From JAVXTH01 sp036642795 (GTDB taxonomy: Bacteria; Bacillota_I; Bacilli_A; Erysipelotrichales; Erysipelotrichaceae), in the NCBI GenBank assembly GCA_036642795.1, contig JAVXTH010000004.1:19028-83027 (forward strand): DNA of 64,000 bases, read 5' to 3'. Below are positions 1 to 7,284 of the stretch, piece by piece. The position numbers and the translations under genes were made by a program. How positions within the stretch are numbered: position 1 is the stretch's first letter; the number at the start of each line of letters is the position of its first letter. The notes under the pieces were generated by a model. That model ran no database searches. It saw only the letters and a list, made by a program, of their open reading frames with translations, and had not been told where the DNA came from.

Positions 1-417
1 CATGATATTTTAACTGCCTTTGAAAGTGGCGTAGATGATTATATGAGTAAGCCATTTTCCCCAAGAGAGTTACTGGCGAGGATTGAAGCACATCTAAAAC
101 GTCAAAACAAGAAAGAAGAAAAGGGCATTGATATTGGAAGTGTTCATATATCTTTACGTCGAAGAGAAGTTAGCATTCAAGGGAATAAATTATTGATGAC
201 GAAAAAAGAATTTGATTTATTAGAATATTTAGCTCGAAATAAAGGAATTGTCTTATCAAGAGATCAAATATTAAATGATATTTGGGGCTTTGATTATGAT
301 GGTGATACAAGAATTGTCGATGTGCATATTTTTAAATTAAGAGCAAAGTTAAAACCAGCGAACGTTGAAATTAAATCAACCCGTGGTGTTGGTTATTTAC
401 TAGAGGAAGTTGAATGA
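1..417 (+). CDS. phoP: PhoP/PhoB-like response regulator, C-terminal part (cut by window edge)
   Basis: The reading frame is open from base 1, so the start lies outside the window. The visible 138 residues hold the end of a receiver domain, with the conserved switch lysine in DDYMSKPFSPREL, followed by an OmpR-type winged helix. The helix is seen in MTKKEFDLLEYLARNKG and the wing in STRGVGYLLEE. Its stop overlaps the start of a histidine kinase gene by 4 bases (ATGA), as in two-component pairs. The PHO box and pst operon immediately downstream suggest the phosphate regulator PhoP. The family is certain; the phosphate role comes from context. Confidence 0.88.
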   Translation, partial: HDILTAFESGVDDYMSKPFSPRELLARIEAHLKRQNKKEEKGIDIGSVHISLRRREVSIQGNKLLMTKKEFDLLEYLARNKGIVLSRDQILNDIWGFDYDGDTRIVDVHIFKLRAKLKPANVEIKSTRGVGYLLEEVE

Positions 418-1640
418 AAAATTCCAATAAAATAGTTATCTTATTTGCTTTATTTGCGATTGCTTGTTTGGTTCAAGCAACCATTGAAATTAATTTTTAT
501 CTATTTATTTTTATTTTAATCTTCGCGTTTGCGATTTTATGGTTTTCAAGTGAAGGTAAAATTGAAAATCGTTCTCAAAATGAAAATCAAGAATTAATGG
601 CTCAAGTAAGAACAACCAGCAAAGATGCAAATATTAAACGTAAACAATTATTAACGATGGTAACTGCATTACCATGGCCCATGTTAATGTTGGATCAATT
701 TGGTAAGATTGTTTTATATAATACGCATTTATCTATTTTTGGTCCTTTGGATGATATTGAAAATATGAATTATTTAAATAATCATTTTCATCCTAAAGTA
801 CAAGAATTTTTAAAAGATGCCTTTATTTTAGAAAAGGAAATTGATAAAGTAATTAAAATTGATCATCTTGAATATCAAGTTTTATCTCTTCCCATTCTAT
901 CAAAACAACGCTTTAGTGGTTGTTTGTTGTTATTTCAAGATGTCACAAAAACATTAGCTGGAGAAAAGATGCAGAAGCGTTTTATTGCGGATGCATCCCA
1001 TGAATTAAAAACTCCAATTGCGGTAATTAAAGGAATGATGGAAATATTAAATCGCGAAGACTTTGATGATGAAGTTACTAAGAAAGATTTTATGAAACAG
1101 ATTGTTAAAGAAGTCGATCGTTTGGATTTAATCGTAAAGGATATGTTACAGTTATCAAGACTATCCATTGATAATCCAATTTTAGAACGTCAGAATTGTA
1201 ATTTAGCTGATTTAGTTAATCAAAGCATTGATCCATTGAATAGGATGATTAAAAAAAGCCAATTAGAATTGATTAAGAAATTTGATTACTTAGGCAATGT
1301 CTTTATCGATCCACAAAAAATGAGTCAAGTCATTGTTAACTTAGTTTCCAATGCGATTAAATATAGTGAACAAGGTAAGATTACAATCGCAATTGAACAA
1401 AATGATCGCCACGAAGTAATCTTGAGTGTGAGTGATCAAGGTCATGGCTTTAACGATGAAGATAAAAAACGAATCTTTGAACGTTTCTATCGAATTGATA
1501 ATGATCGATCAAGACAGAGTGGTGGTAGTGGCTTAGGACTTGCGATTGTTAAATCGATTGTCGATGCACATGGAGCTAAAATAAGTGTAACAAGTAAAAT
1601 TAATGTAGGTACAACCTTTAAAATTGTTTTTAAAAATTAA
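414..1640 (+). CDS. phoR: PhoR-like sensor histidine kinase
   Basis: This 408-residue membrane kinase probably senses phosphate status through the Pst/PhoU complex and phosphorylates the upstream regulator. Two close hydrophobic segments lie at about residues 7-45 with almost no extracytoplasmic loop. A PAS-like region follows at about 80-180. The H box FIADASHELKTPIAVIKG has phospho-acceptor His196. The ATP-binding domain shows an N box (NLVSNAIKYS), a G1 box (SDQGHGF) and a G2 box (GGSGLGLAIVKSIVDAHG). It overlaps the regulator by 4 bases and is followed by its own terminator, so phoPR and pst are probably separate transcripts. Confidence 0.9.
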   Translation: MKNSNKIVILFALFAIACLVQATIEINFYLFIFILIFAFAILWFSSEGKIENRSQNENQELMAQVRTTSKDANIKRKQLLTMVTALPWPMLMLDQFGKIVLYNTHLSIFGPLDDIENMNYLNNHFHPKVQEFLKDAFILEKEIDKVIKIDHLEYQVLSLPILSKQRFSGCLLLFQDVTKTLAGEKMQKRFIADASHELKTPIAVIKGMMEILNREDFDDEVTKKDFMKQIVKEVDRLDLIVKDMLQLSRLSIDNPILERQNCNLADLVNQSIDPLNRMIKKSQLELIKKFDYLGNVFIDPQKMSQVIVNLVSNAIKYSEQGKITIAIEQNDRHEVILSVSDQGHGFNDEDKKRIFERFYRIDNDRSRQSGGSGLGLAIVKSIVDAHGAKISVTSKINVGTTFKIVFKN

Positions 1641-1668
1641 CATGAAACTTCGTTTTCATGTTTTTTTT
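1641..1668 (+). terminator. Rho-independent terminator after phoR
   Basis: A 7-bp stem (CATGAAA with TTTCATG) closes a 6-base loop and is followed directly by eight T. Its T tract merges with the first PHO-box repeat of the next transcript. Confidence 0.8.
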
Positions 1669-1720
1669 AACACTTTCTTAACGAAAACTTCATGAAACAT
1701 AAATAAATGTTCGATAAAAT
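1667..1720 (+). promoter_or_regulatory. PHO box and -10 element upstream of pstS
   Basis: Three hexamers sit at exact 11-base spacing: TTAACA (1667), TTAACG (1678) and TTCATG (1689). A weaker fourth (TAAATA) is at 1700. This matches the Firmicutes PhoP-binding pattern of TT(A/T)ACA-like direct repeats with an 11-bp period. A -10-like TAAAAT is at 1715-1720 and no good -35 is visible, as expected of an activator-dependent promoter. PhoP binding is inferred. Confidence 0.7.
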
Positions 1721-1749
1721 GCCATTGTAACAAGAGGAGGAATTAACAA

Positions 1750-2670
1750 ATGAAGAAATTAATGGCAGTTTTAATGGTAGTTCTACTTGCAGGTTGTGCA
1801 AATGAAGAAAGTACACCGAAAGCAATTAGCGGAGCAATTAATGTTTACACAAGAGATGCAACAAGTGGCACACGTGAGGCTTATGAAAAAGCAGGGGACT
1901 TTGTTGGTCAACTAAGCAAAACAGCAACAGAGGTAGCAAGCAACGGCGACATGGCGACAAAAGTCGGTGGCGATAGCAATGGAATTGGCTATGTATCACT
2001 TTCAACTGATTTTAAAGCGAATAAAGTAACGGCTCTAAAATTTGAAGGAATTGAACCAAGTGAAAAAACGGTATTAGATGGTTCTTACAAATTACAACGA
2101 CCTTTTGATTTTACCACTCGTGCCAGCAAAGACTTTGGCAGTGATAGCAAAGAACAATTGGTTCTAGCTTTCCTAGATTACTTACAAAATTCAACCGAAG
2201 GTATGCAAGTTGTTGAAAAAGCCGGTGGCGTAGTCGATAAGAGTAAATCAACACCTTGGGATGAATTAAAGAAAAACCATCCGATTGTTGAAAAAGACAA
2301 TCAAGCAATTACGATTCGTACGGCTGGTTCTACTTCCGTCGAAAAAACACTTAAAGCAGCTTTAGAAAGCTTTCAACCAATGGCTGGTAGTTATAAATTC
2401 ACAATGAATCAAACTGGTTCAGGTGATGGTTGGAAACGTGTACTAGGCAGTGAAAAAGATGGAGCAAGTGGAGCTGATATTGGATTTGCATCACGCGAAT
2501 TTAAAGCTGGTGAAGAAGATATCACAAACGCCGTAAAAAGTGGAACTTATTGTGTTGATGCCGTTGTAACCATTGTCAACGAAACAAATAAAAATATGAA
2601 AGACATTACAGCAGCACAGATCAAAGATATCTACACCGCAAAACTTACAAAATGGGAAGATGTCAAATAA
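1750..2670 (+). CDS. pstS: Phosphate-binding lipoprotein PstS with circularly permuted domain order
   Basis: This 306-residue protein captures extracellular phosphate for the Pst ABC importer. A lipoprotein signal ends in the lipobox LLAGC (Cys16), so it is membrane-tethered. The parts that normally form the second half of PstS come first: RDATSGTREA at about 35-44, then NGIGYVSLS at 78-85 and FLDYLQNSTEGMQVV at 141-155. The parts that normally form the first half come last: TAGSTSVEKT at 191-200, QTGSGDG at 221-227, DIGFASRE at 243-250 and IKDIYTAKLTKWEDV at 291-305. Total length is normal, so this is a permutation and not a fusion. It has a strong ribosome site (AGAGGAGG) and heads the pst operon. 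Confidence 0.88.
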   Translation: MKKLMAVLMVVLLAGCANEESTPKAISGAINVYTRDATSGTREAYEKAGDFVGQLSKTATEVASNGDMATKVGGDSNGIGYVSLSTDFKANKVTALKFEGIEPSEKTVLDGSYKLQRPFDFTTRASKDFGSDSKEQLVLAFLDYLQNSTEGMQVVEKAGGVVDKSKSTPWDELKKNHPIVEKDNQAITIRTAGSTSVEKTLKAALESFQPMAGSYKFTMNQTGSGDGWKRVLGSEKDGASGADIGFASREFKAGEEDITNAVKSGTYCVDAVVTIVNETNKNMKDITAAQIKDIYTAKLTKWEDVK

Positions 2671-2700
2671 GTAAACATAAGATAGTAGGTGAAATAAAAG

Positions 2701-3627
2701 ATGCAACTTGTACGAAATAGTATTTCAAAAGCAAAGAATGAAAAAAAAATAAAAAATGATAAACGCCTGAAAAGGCTGTTTTTCTTTACTGCACTTATAT
2801 CAGCTTTATCAATTGTCGTTATTATTCTATTTATAAGTGCCAAAGGATTAACCCCTTTCCTAGAAGGAAAAGTAAATCTATTTGCTTTCTTATTCGGTAA
2901 TACATGGCGTCAAGATCAAGCACTATATGGAGTTGGTTTTATCGTTATTAACACATTGTTAACTTCTTTTGGGGCTTTATTATTAGCTTTCCCAATTTCT
3001 GTATTAACCGCTTTATTTATTGTGAAAATAGCACCCAAACAAATATCAAAGTTAATGATTACGATTGTTGAATTATTAGCTGCAATTCCATCGGTTGTCT
3101 ATGGTGTATTTGCAGCTGGTAGTATCAGTATTATGATTATGAATCTAGCAAATAGTATGAATATTAATAATGCTGGAGGTAGTTCGCAATTAACCGTTAT
3201 TTTATTATTAGCAATTATGATTGCTCCCACCATTACATCTTTATCCATCACAGCCATTCAAAGTGTTGATCCTGATTTAATCCTTGCAAGTCTTGCTTTG
3301 GGTGCAAGTGAAACACAAACGAATTTCAAAGTCGTTTTAACAAGTGCAAAATCAGGTATCTTCGCTGGTGCAATTCTTGGCATTGGTCGCGCTTTTGGTG
3401 AAGCAACTGCCGTCGCGATGGTTGCCGGAAACAAAATGTTTGGTCCAACCTTTAATCCGTTCGATATAACTCGCACCCTAACATCAACCATGTTATCTGG
3501 ATTGAAAGAGACAACTGGACTAGATTATGACATTCGTTTCTCAGTTGGTATTGTTTTAATGGTAGTCATTTTATTAAGTAACTTTATCTTAAACTACATT
3601 CGTAAGAAAGTCGGTCATACCTCATGA
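2701..3627 (+). CDS. pstC: Phosphate ABC transporter permease PstC
   Basis: This 308-residue inner membrane subunit forms the phosphate channel with PstA. A basic N-terminal tail precedes six predicted membrane segments, the first at about residues 27-47. The cytoplasmic EAA-type coupling loop is visible as GIGRAFGEATAVAMVAGN, which contacts the PstB ATPase. The gene lies 30 bases after pstS with a modest ribosome site (TAGGTGA), and its stop overlaps the pstA start by 4 bases. Length and motifs are typical of the family. Confidence 0.93.
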   Translation: MQLVRNSISKAKNEKKIKNDKRLKRLFFFTALISALSIVVIILFISAKGLTPFLEGKVNLFAFLFGNTWRQDQALYGVGFIVINTLLTSFGALLLAFPISVLTALFIVKIAPKQISKLMITIVELLAAIPSVVYGVFAAGSISIMIMNLANSMNINNAGGSSQLTVILLLAIMIAPTITSLSITAIQSVDPDLILASLALGASETQTNFKVVLTSAKSGIFAGAILGIGRAFGEATAVAMVAGNKMFGPTFNPFDITRTLTSTMLSGLKETTGLDYDIRFSVGIVLMVVILLSNFILNYIRKKVGHTS

Positions 3628-4856
3628 AACAATTAACGATGAAGCGCAAAAACAAAGATCGCTTTCTAAACATAATTACGTATTTATCTAGTAGTTTATT
3701 TATTCTAATCTTAATTGCTATTTTCTATTTTGTCTTTTCAAAAGGTGGTTCCTTATTATCTTGGGATTTATTAAAAGATGATTATTGGTCAAAAAACTAT
3801 TTGATTGATGTTCAACAAGTTTCAACGACTGACTTTGTGAAACCCGATGATTTAAGCAAAGATGCTGTGTTTTCTAAAAAATGGGGAATCGGCTTTGTCG
3901 ATCATGTAAGTCATGAAAAAAGTGATATGATTTTAGTTGAATACATCGATCCAAATTCACCTTTTCTTAAGGCAACCAATGCAAGTGCTGGTCCACAAAA
4001 AGGAAAATCGTTTAGCATTGAAGTAGGAATGCAAGCCGAAAAAATTAATTTTAAAAGACAAGATGGTACCAGTGGCCTTGCCGGTAATATTGTATCTCAA
4101 ACGGCATCGCAACTTGTTGATACCTTAGACCACGATGCACAAATCATTACGCAAAGTTATATAAAAACCATCGGTGGGGGAATCCGTGGTTCAATTATCA
4201 CAACATTTTATTTAATTTTATTATCATTAGCAATTGCTTTACCCATTGGTGTTTGTGCCGCCATTTACTTAAATGAATATGCTTCAAAAAGCAAATTAAA
4301 CAAATGGTTACGATCTGGAATTGAAACACTTACCGGAGTACCGAGTATTATTTATGGTTTGATGGGTGTATCCGTACTATTTCCAATTACCAAAGCTTTA
4401 GGTGCAAGTACTACTAATATTTTATTAGGTTCACTCACCTTATCAATTATTTTATTACCAACGATTATTCGCTCTACCCAAGAAGCTTTATTGGTTATTC
4501 CAAATCATTTACGGGATGCATCGCTTGCTGTTGGTGCTAATAAATCACAAACAATTTTTAAGATTGTATTACCTTGTGCAACACCAGGTATTTTAACCGG
4601 TGTATTACTCAGTATGGGCCGTGTCATTGGCGAATCAGCTGCCTTGATCTATACAATGGGAACCTTTATTAATGATTCACCAACGATACTTAGCCAAGGT
4701 ACTTCCTTAGCAGTTCATATTTGGTCCGTTATGAGTGGGGAACAACCAAACTTTGAACTAGCCTGTGCAATATCAATTATCTTATTAATATTTGTATTAT
4801 GCTTAAATATAACGGTCAAACTAGTTAGCAAACGATTTACAAAAACCTGGTATTAG
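3624..4856 (+). CDS. pstA: Phosphate ABC transporter permease PstA with enlarged extracytoplasmic region
   Basis: This is the second permease of the Pst importer. At 410 residues it is over 100 longer than usual PstA proteins (about 280-300). The first membrane segment (about 17-38) is followed by about 130 extra residues (about 50-180) before the normal core resumes at GGGIRGSIITTFYLILLSL. The insert contains DPNSP followed by VGMQAEKINF, which loosely recalls a PDZ-type fold, but I would not assign one. The coupling loop reads MGRVIGESAALIYTMGT. The insert lies outside the membrane, facing the binding protein. It overlaps pstC by 4 bases. Confidence 0.92.
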   Translation: MKQLTMKRKNKDRFLNIITYLSSSLFILILIAIFYFVFSKGGSLLSWDLLKDDYWSKNYLIDVQQVSTTDFVKPDDLSKDAVFSKKWGIGFVDHVSHEKSDMILVEYIDPNSPFLKATNASAGPQKGKSFSIEVGMQAEKINFKRQDGTSGLAGNIVSQTASQLVDTLDHDAQIITQSYIKTIGGGIRGSIITTFYLILLSLAIALPIGVCAAIYLNEYASKSKLNKWLRSGIETLTGVPSIIYGLMGVSVLFPITKALGASTTNILLGSLTLSIILLPTIIRSTQEALLVIPNHLRDASLAVGANKSQTIFKIVLPCATPGILTGVLLSMGRVIGESAALIYTMGTFINDSPTILSQGTSLAVHIWSVMSGEQPNFELACAISIILLIFVLCLNITVKLVSKRFTKTWY

Positions 4857-4867
4857 GAGGCTAAAAA

Positions 4868-5623
4868 ATGGAAACTATTTTTAATATCGAAGATTTAGAT
4901 TTATATTATGGAGACAAAAAAGCTTTAAAACAAATTACGATGAAAATTCGAAAAAACAAAGTGACTGCTTTAATTGGTCCAAGTGGCTGTGGTAAATCAA
5001 CCTTTTTACGCTGTTTGAATCGTATGAATGATTTAATTGAAGGTTGTTATACAACCGGAGTCTTACAAATTGATGGATTAGATCTACAAGATAAGAATTT
5101 AAATGTTGTCGATTTAAGAACGCGAGTTGGCATGGTGTTTCAAAAACCAAATCCCTTTCCGATGAGTATCTTTGATAATATTACGTATGGTCCTAAATGT
5201 CAGGGAATTAAGGATAAAAAAATATTAAATCAAATTGTGGAAACTTCGCTTACCAAAGCAGCTTTATGGGATGAAGTTAAGGACCGCTTACACGATAATG
5301 CTTATGGTTTATCTGGAGGTCAACAACAACGTCTTTGCATTGCTAGAACGATTGCGATGGAACCAGATGTCATTTTAATGGATGAACCAACGAGTGCATT
5401 AGATCCAATTGCTACCTCAAAAATTGAAAATTTGATTGAACAATTAAAAGATCAATTTACGATTGTGATTGTAACCCATAGTATGTCACAAGCAGCAAGA
5501 GTAAGTGATGACACTGCCTTTTTCTTATTAGGTGAAGTTGTAGAATTTGATGAAACAAAGAAAATATTTCAAAAACCACAAGACAAACGTACGGAAGATT
5601 ATATTACGGGACGATTTGGATAG
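4868..5623 (+). CDS. pstB: Phosphate ABC transporter ATP-binding protein PstB
   Basis: This 251-residue ATPase powers phosphate import through PstC/PstA. Walker A is GPSGCGKST (residues 37-45), the Q loop lies in [13 protein letters not shown], the ABC signature is LSGGQQQRL, Walker B is [13 protein letters not shown] and the switch histidine is in VTHSM. Length and sequence are typical of PstB. It starts 11 bases after pstA with a TAGGAGG ribosome site and is followed by phoU after 8 bases. Confidence 0.96.
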   Translation: METIFNIEDLDLYYGDKKALKQITMKIRKNKVTALIGPSGCGKSTFLRCLNRMNDLIEGCYTTGVLQIDGLDLQDKNLNVVDLRTRVGMVFQKPNPFPMSIFDNITYGPKCQGIKDKKILNQIVETSLTKAALWDEVKDRLHDNAYGLSGGQQQRLCIARTIAMEPDVILMDEPTSALDPIATSKIENLIEQLKDQFTIVIVTHSMSQAARVSDDTAFFLLGEVVEFDETKKIFQKPQDKRTEDYITGRFG

Positions 5624-5631
5624 GAGAAAAT

Positions 5632-6270
5632 ATGGTAAGAATTGAGAAAGAATTAGATACACTAGAAGAAACCCTCATTACAATGGGAAATAAAGTAATT
5701 ACCATGCATCAAAATACATTATCTTTATTTACAGAAAACAATTGTGAAAAAGCGTTAGAAATTATCGCAAAAGATGATTTCATTAATAAACTAGAAGAAG
5801 ATATCAACGATCAATGCCTTGCTTCTTTAGCGCTTTTATCACCGGTAGCAAGTGATTTAAGAAGAGTAATTACGGCAATTAAGATTGCCTCAGAACTTGA
5901 ACGGATTGCAGATTATGCAAAGAATACCGCATCTTTTATGATCAAGCATCAAATTGATAATGCATATGTAATTGATTACACAACTTCAATGGAAAAAAAG
6001 CTAATTGAAATGCTAAGTGAAACAATGGAAGCTTATAAGAATCGTGATTTACAAGCTGCCTTTGATATTCCTGAAAAAGATAAACATATTGATCAATTGT
6101 TTAATGAATTAAAAGAAAAATTGAAAGAAAATGAAGATTTAGAAGCATATCGACATATCTTTTCAATTTCTTCAATGTTAAGAAATATGGAACGAGCAGG
6201 GGATCACACGATTAATATTTGTGAACATATTATTTATTTAATAAAAGGTCAACATTACGATTTTGGTTAA
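5632..6270 (+). CDS. phoU: Phosphate signalling regulator PhoU
   Basis: This 212-residue cytoplasmic protein links the Pst transporter to PhoR and keeps the regulon off when phosphate is plentiful. It shows the two three-helix repeats of the family, with metal-site motifs ASELERIADYAKN near residue 90 and RNMERAGDHTINI near residue 190. It is the last gene of the pst operon, 8 bases after pstB, and ends at a strong terminator. Confidence 0.94.
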   Translation: MVRIEKELDTLEETLITMGNKVITMHQNTLSLFTENNCEKALEIIAKDDFINKLEEDINDQCLASLALLSPVASDLRRVITAIKIASELERIADYAKNTASFMIKHQIDNAYVIDYTTSMEKKLIEMLSETMEAYKNRDLQAAFDIPEKDKHIDQLFNELKEKLKENEDLEAYRHIFSISSMLRNMERAGDHTINICEHIIYLIKGQHYDFG

Positions 6271-6295
6271 GAAACGAAGTATTTCGTTTCTTTTT
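6271..6295 (+). terminator. Terminator of the pst-phoU operon
   Basis: An 8-bp perfect stem (GAAACGAA with TTCGTTTC) with a 4-base loop is followed by five T. It begins directly after the phoU stop codon. Confidence 0.85.
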
Positions 6296-6348
6296 ATATT
6301 TTATACCTTTATGAGCATACTAATTTTATAGTTAAAGGAGTTTTGCTG

Positions 6349-7275
6349 ATGGAGTTGATATCAATTATTGTCCCATGTTTTAATGAAGAAGCTAGTTTAC
6401 CAATCTTTTATAAAGAAATCATCGTAGTTTTAAAAGAGATTGGATTAGCTTATGAAATATTATTCATTGATGATGGTTCTAGTGATGGAACACTCGCAAT
6501 GTTACAGTTATTTGCGAATCAAAATAGTTCGGTCTTTTATTATTCATTTTCTCGAAACTTTGGGAAAGAAGCTGCCATGTTAGCTGGTTTAAATGAATCT
6601 AGAGGTGATTATGTTGTCTTGATGGATGCTGATTTACAACATCCGCCTTACTTGTTAATTGAAATGATTCGTTGCTTAAAACAAGATTCGATCGACTGTG
6701 TAGGGGCAAAGCGAATGGACCGCAAAGGGGAAGGAAAGCTTCGAAGTATGTTTTCTAGAAGTTTTTATTATTTAATAAATCGCGTATTTCATTTAGAAAT
6801 GGTCGATGGTCAAGGGGATTATCGAATGATGAGTCGAGCAATGGTTCATTCCTTGTTATCGATGAAAGAATATAATCGTTATTTAAAAGGAATGTTTAAT
6901 TTTGTCGGGTATCAAACAAAATGGATTCCTTATGATAATGTGGAACGCATTGCAGGGGATAGTAAATGGTCAATGAAACAATTGTTTGCTTATGCAGTAG
7001 AAGGTATTTTTTCGTTTTCAACGGCTCCCTTAATGCTTGCTTCTTTATTAGGAACTATTTTTATTTTAATTGGTTTTCTTTTATGTATCTATATCATGCT
7101 TACAAAGTTTACAACGTTTAAAGTAATTATGATGATGTTGTTTTTATTAAGTGGATTTCAATTATTCTTTTTAGGAATTGTTGGCGAATATCTCGCAAAG
7201 AATTATTTAGAAAGTAAACATCGACCATCTTATATTATTCAAAATAGCAATCGCATAAAAAAAGTTGGAACTTAA
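6349..7275 (+). CDS. GT2 glycosyltransferase, polyprenyl-phosphate sugar transferase type (GtrB/DPM1-like)
   Basis: This enzyme of about 308 residues probably transfers a sugar from a nucleotide donor to undecaprenyl phosphate for cell-surface decoration. The N-terminal GT-A domain shows SIIVPCFNEEASL, FIDDGSSDGT and the metal-binding VVLMDADLQHPP. Two membrane helices at about residues 228-280 are typical of the GtrB group. I chose ATG 6349 because the AGGAG at 6336-6340 is 8 bases upstream; an in-frame TTG at 6343 is too close to it. It is convergent with the Na+/Pi cotransporter gene, with stop codons overlapping by 4 bases. The acceptor is not known. Confidence 0.85.
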   Translation: MELISIIVPCFNEEASLPIFYKEIIVVLKEIGLAYEILFIDDGSSDGTLAMLQLFANQNSSVFYYSFSRNFGKEAAMLAGLNESRGDYVVLMDADLQHPPYLLIEMIRCLKQDSIDCVGAKRMDRKGEGKLRSMFSRSFYYLINRVFHLEMVDGQGDYRMMSRAMVHSLLSMKEYNRYLKGMFNFVGYQTKWIPYDNVERIAGDSKWSMKQLFAYAVEGIFSFSTAPLMLASLLGTIFILIGFLLCIYIMLTKFTTFKVIMMMLFLLSGFQLFFLGIVGEYLAKNYLESKHRPSYIIQNSNRIKKVGT

Positions 7276-7284
7276 TCCAACTTT
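7257..7284 (-). terminator. Terminator embedded in the overlapping 3' ends of two convergent genes
   Basis: A 9-bp perfect stem (AAAGTTGGA with TCCAACTTT) with a 6-base loop contains both stop codons. The minus strand continues into seven T, so it terminates the cotransporter transcript. The plus strand lacks a good T run. Confidence 0.75.

Noticed and set aside
1750..2670. pstS as a fusion of two truncated pstS genes
   Set aside because: Each half occurs once, the total length is normal and the frame is continuous, so permutation explains it better.
3624..4856. PDZ domain in the PstA insertion
   Set aside because: Only a short DPNSP and VGMQ resemblance is seen, too little to name the fold.
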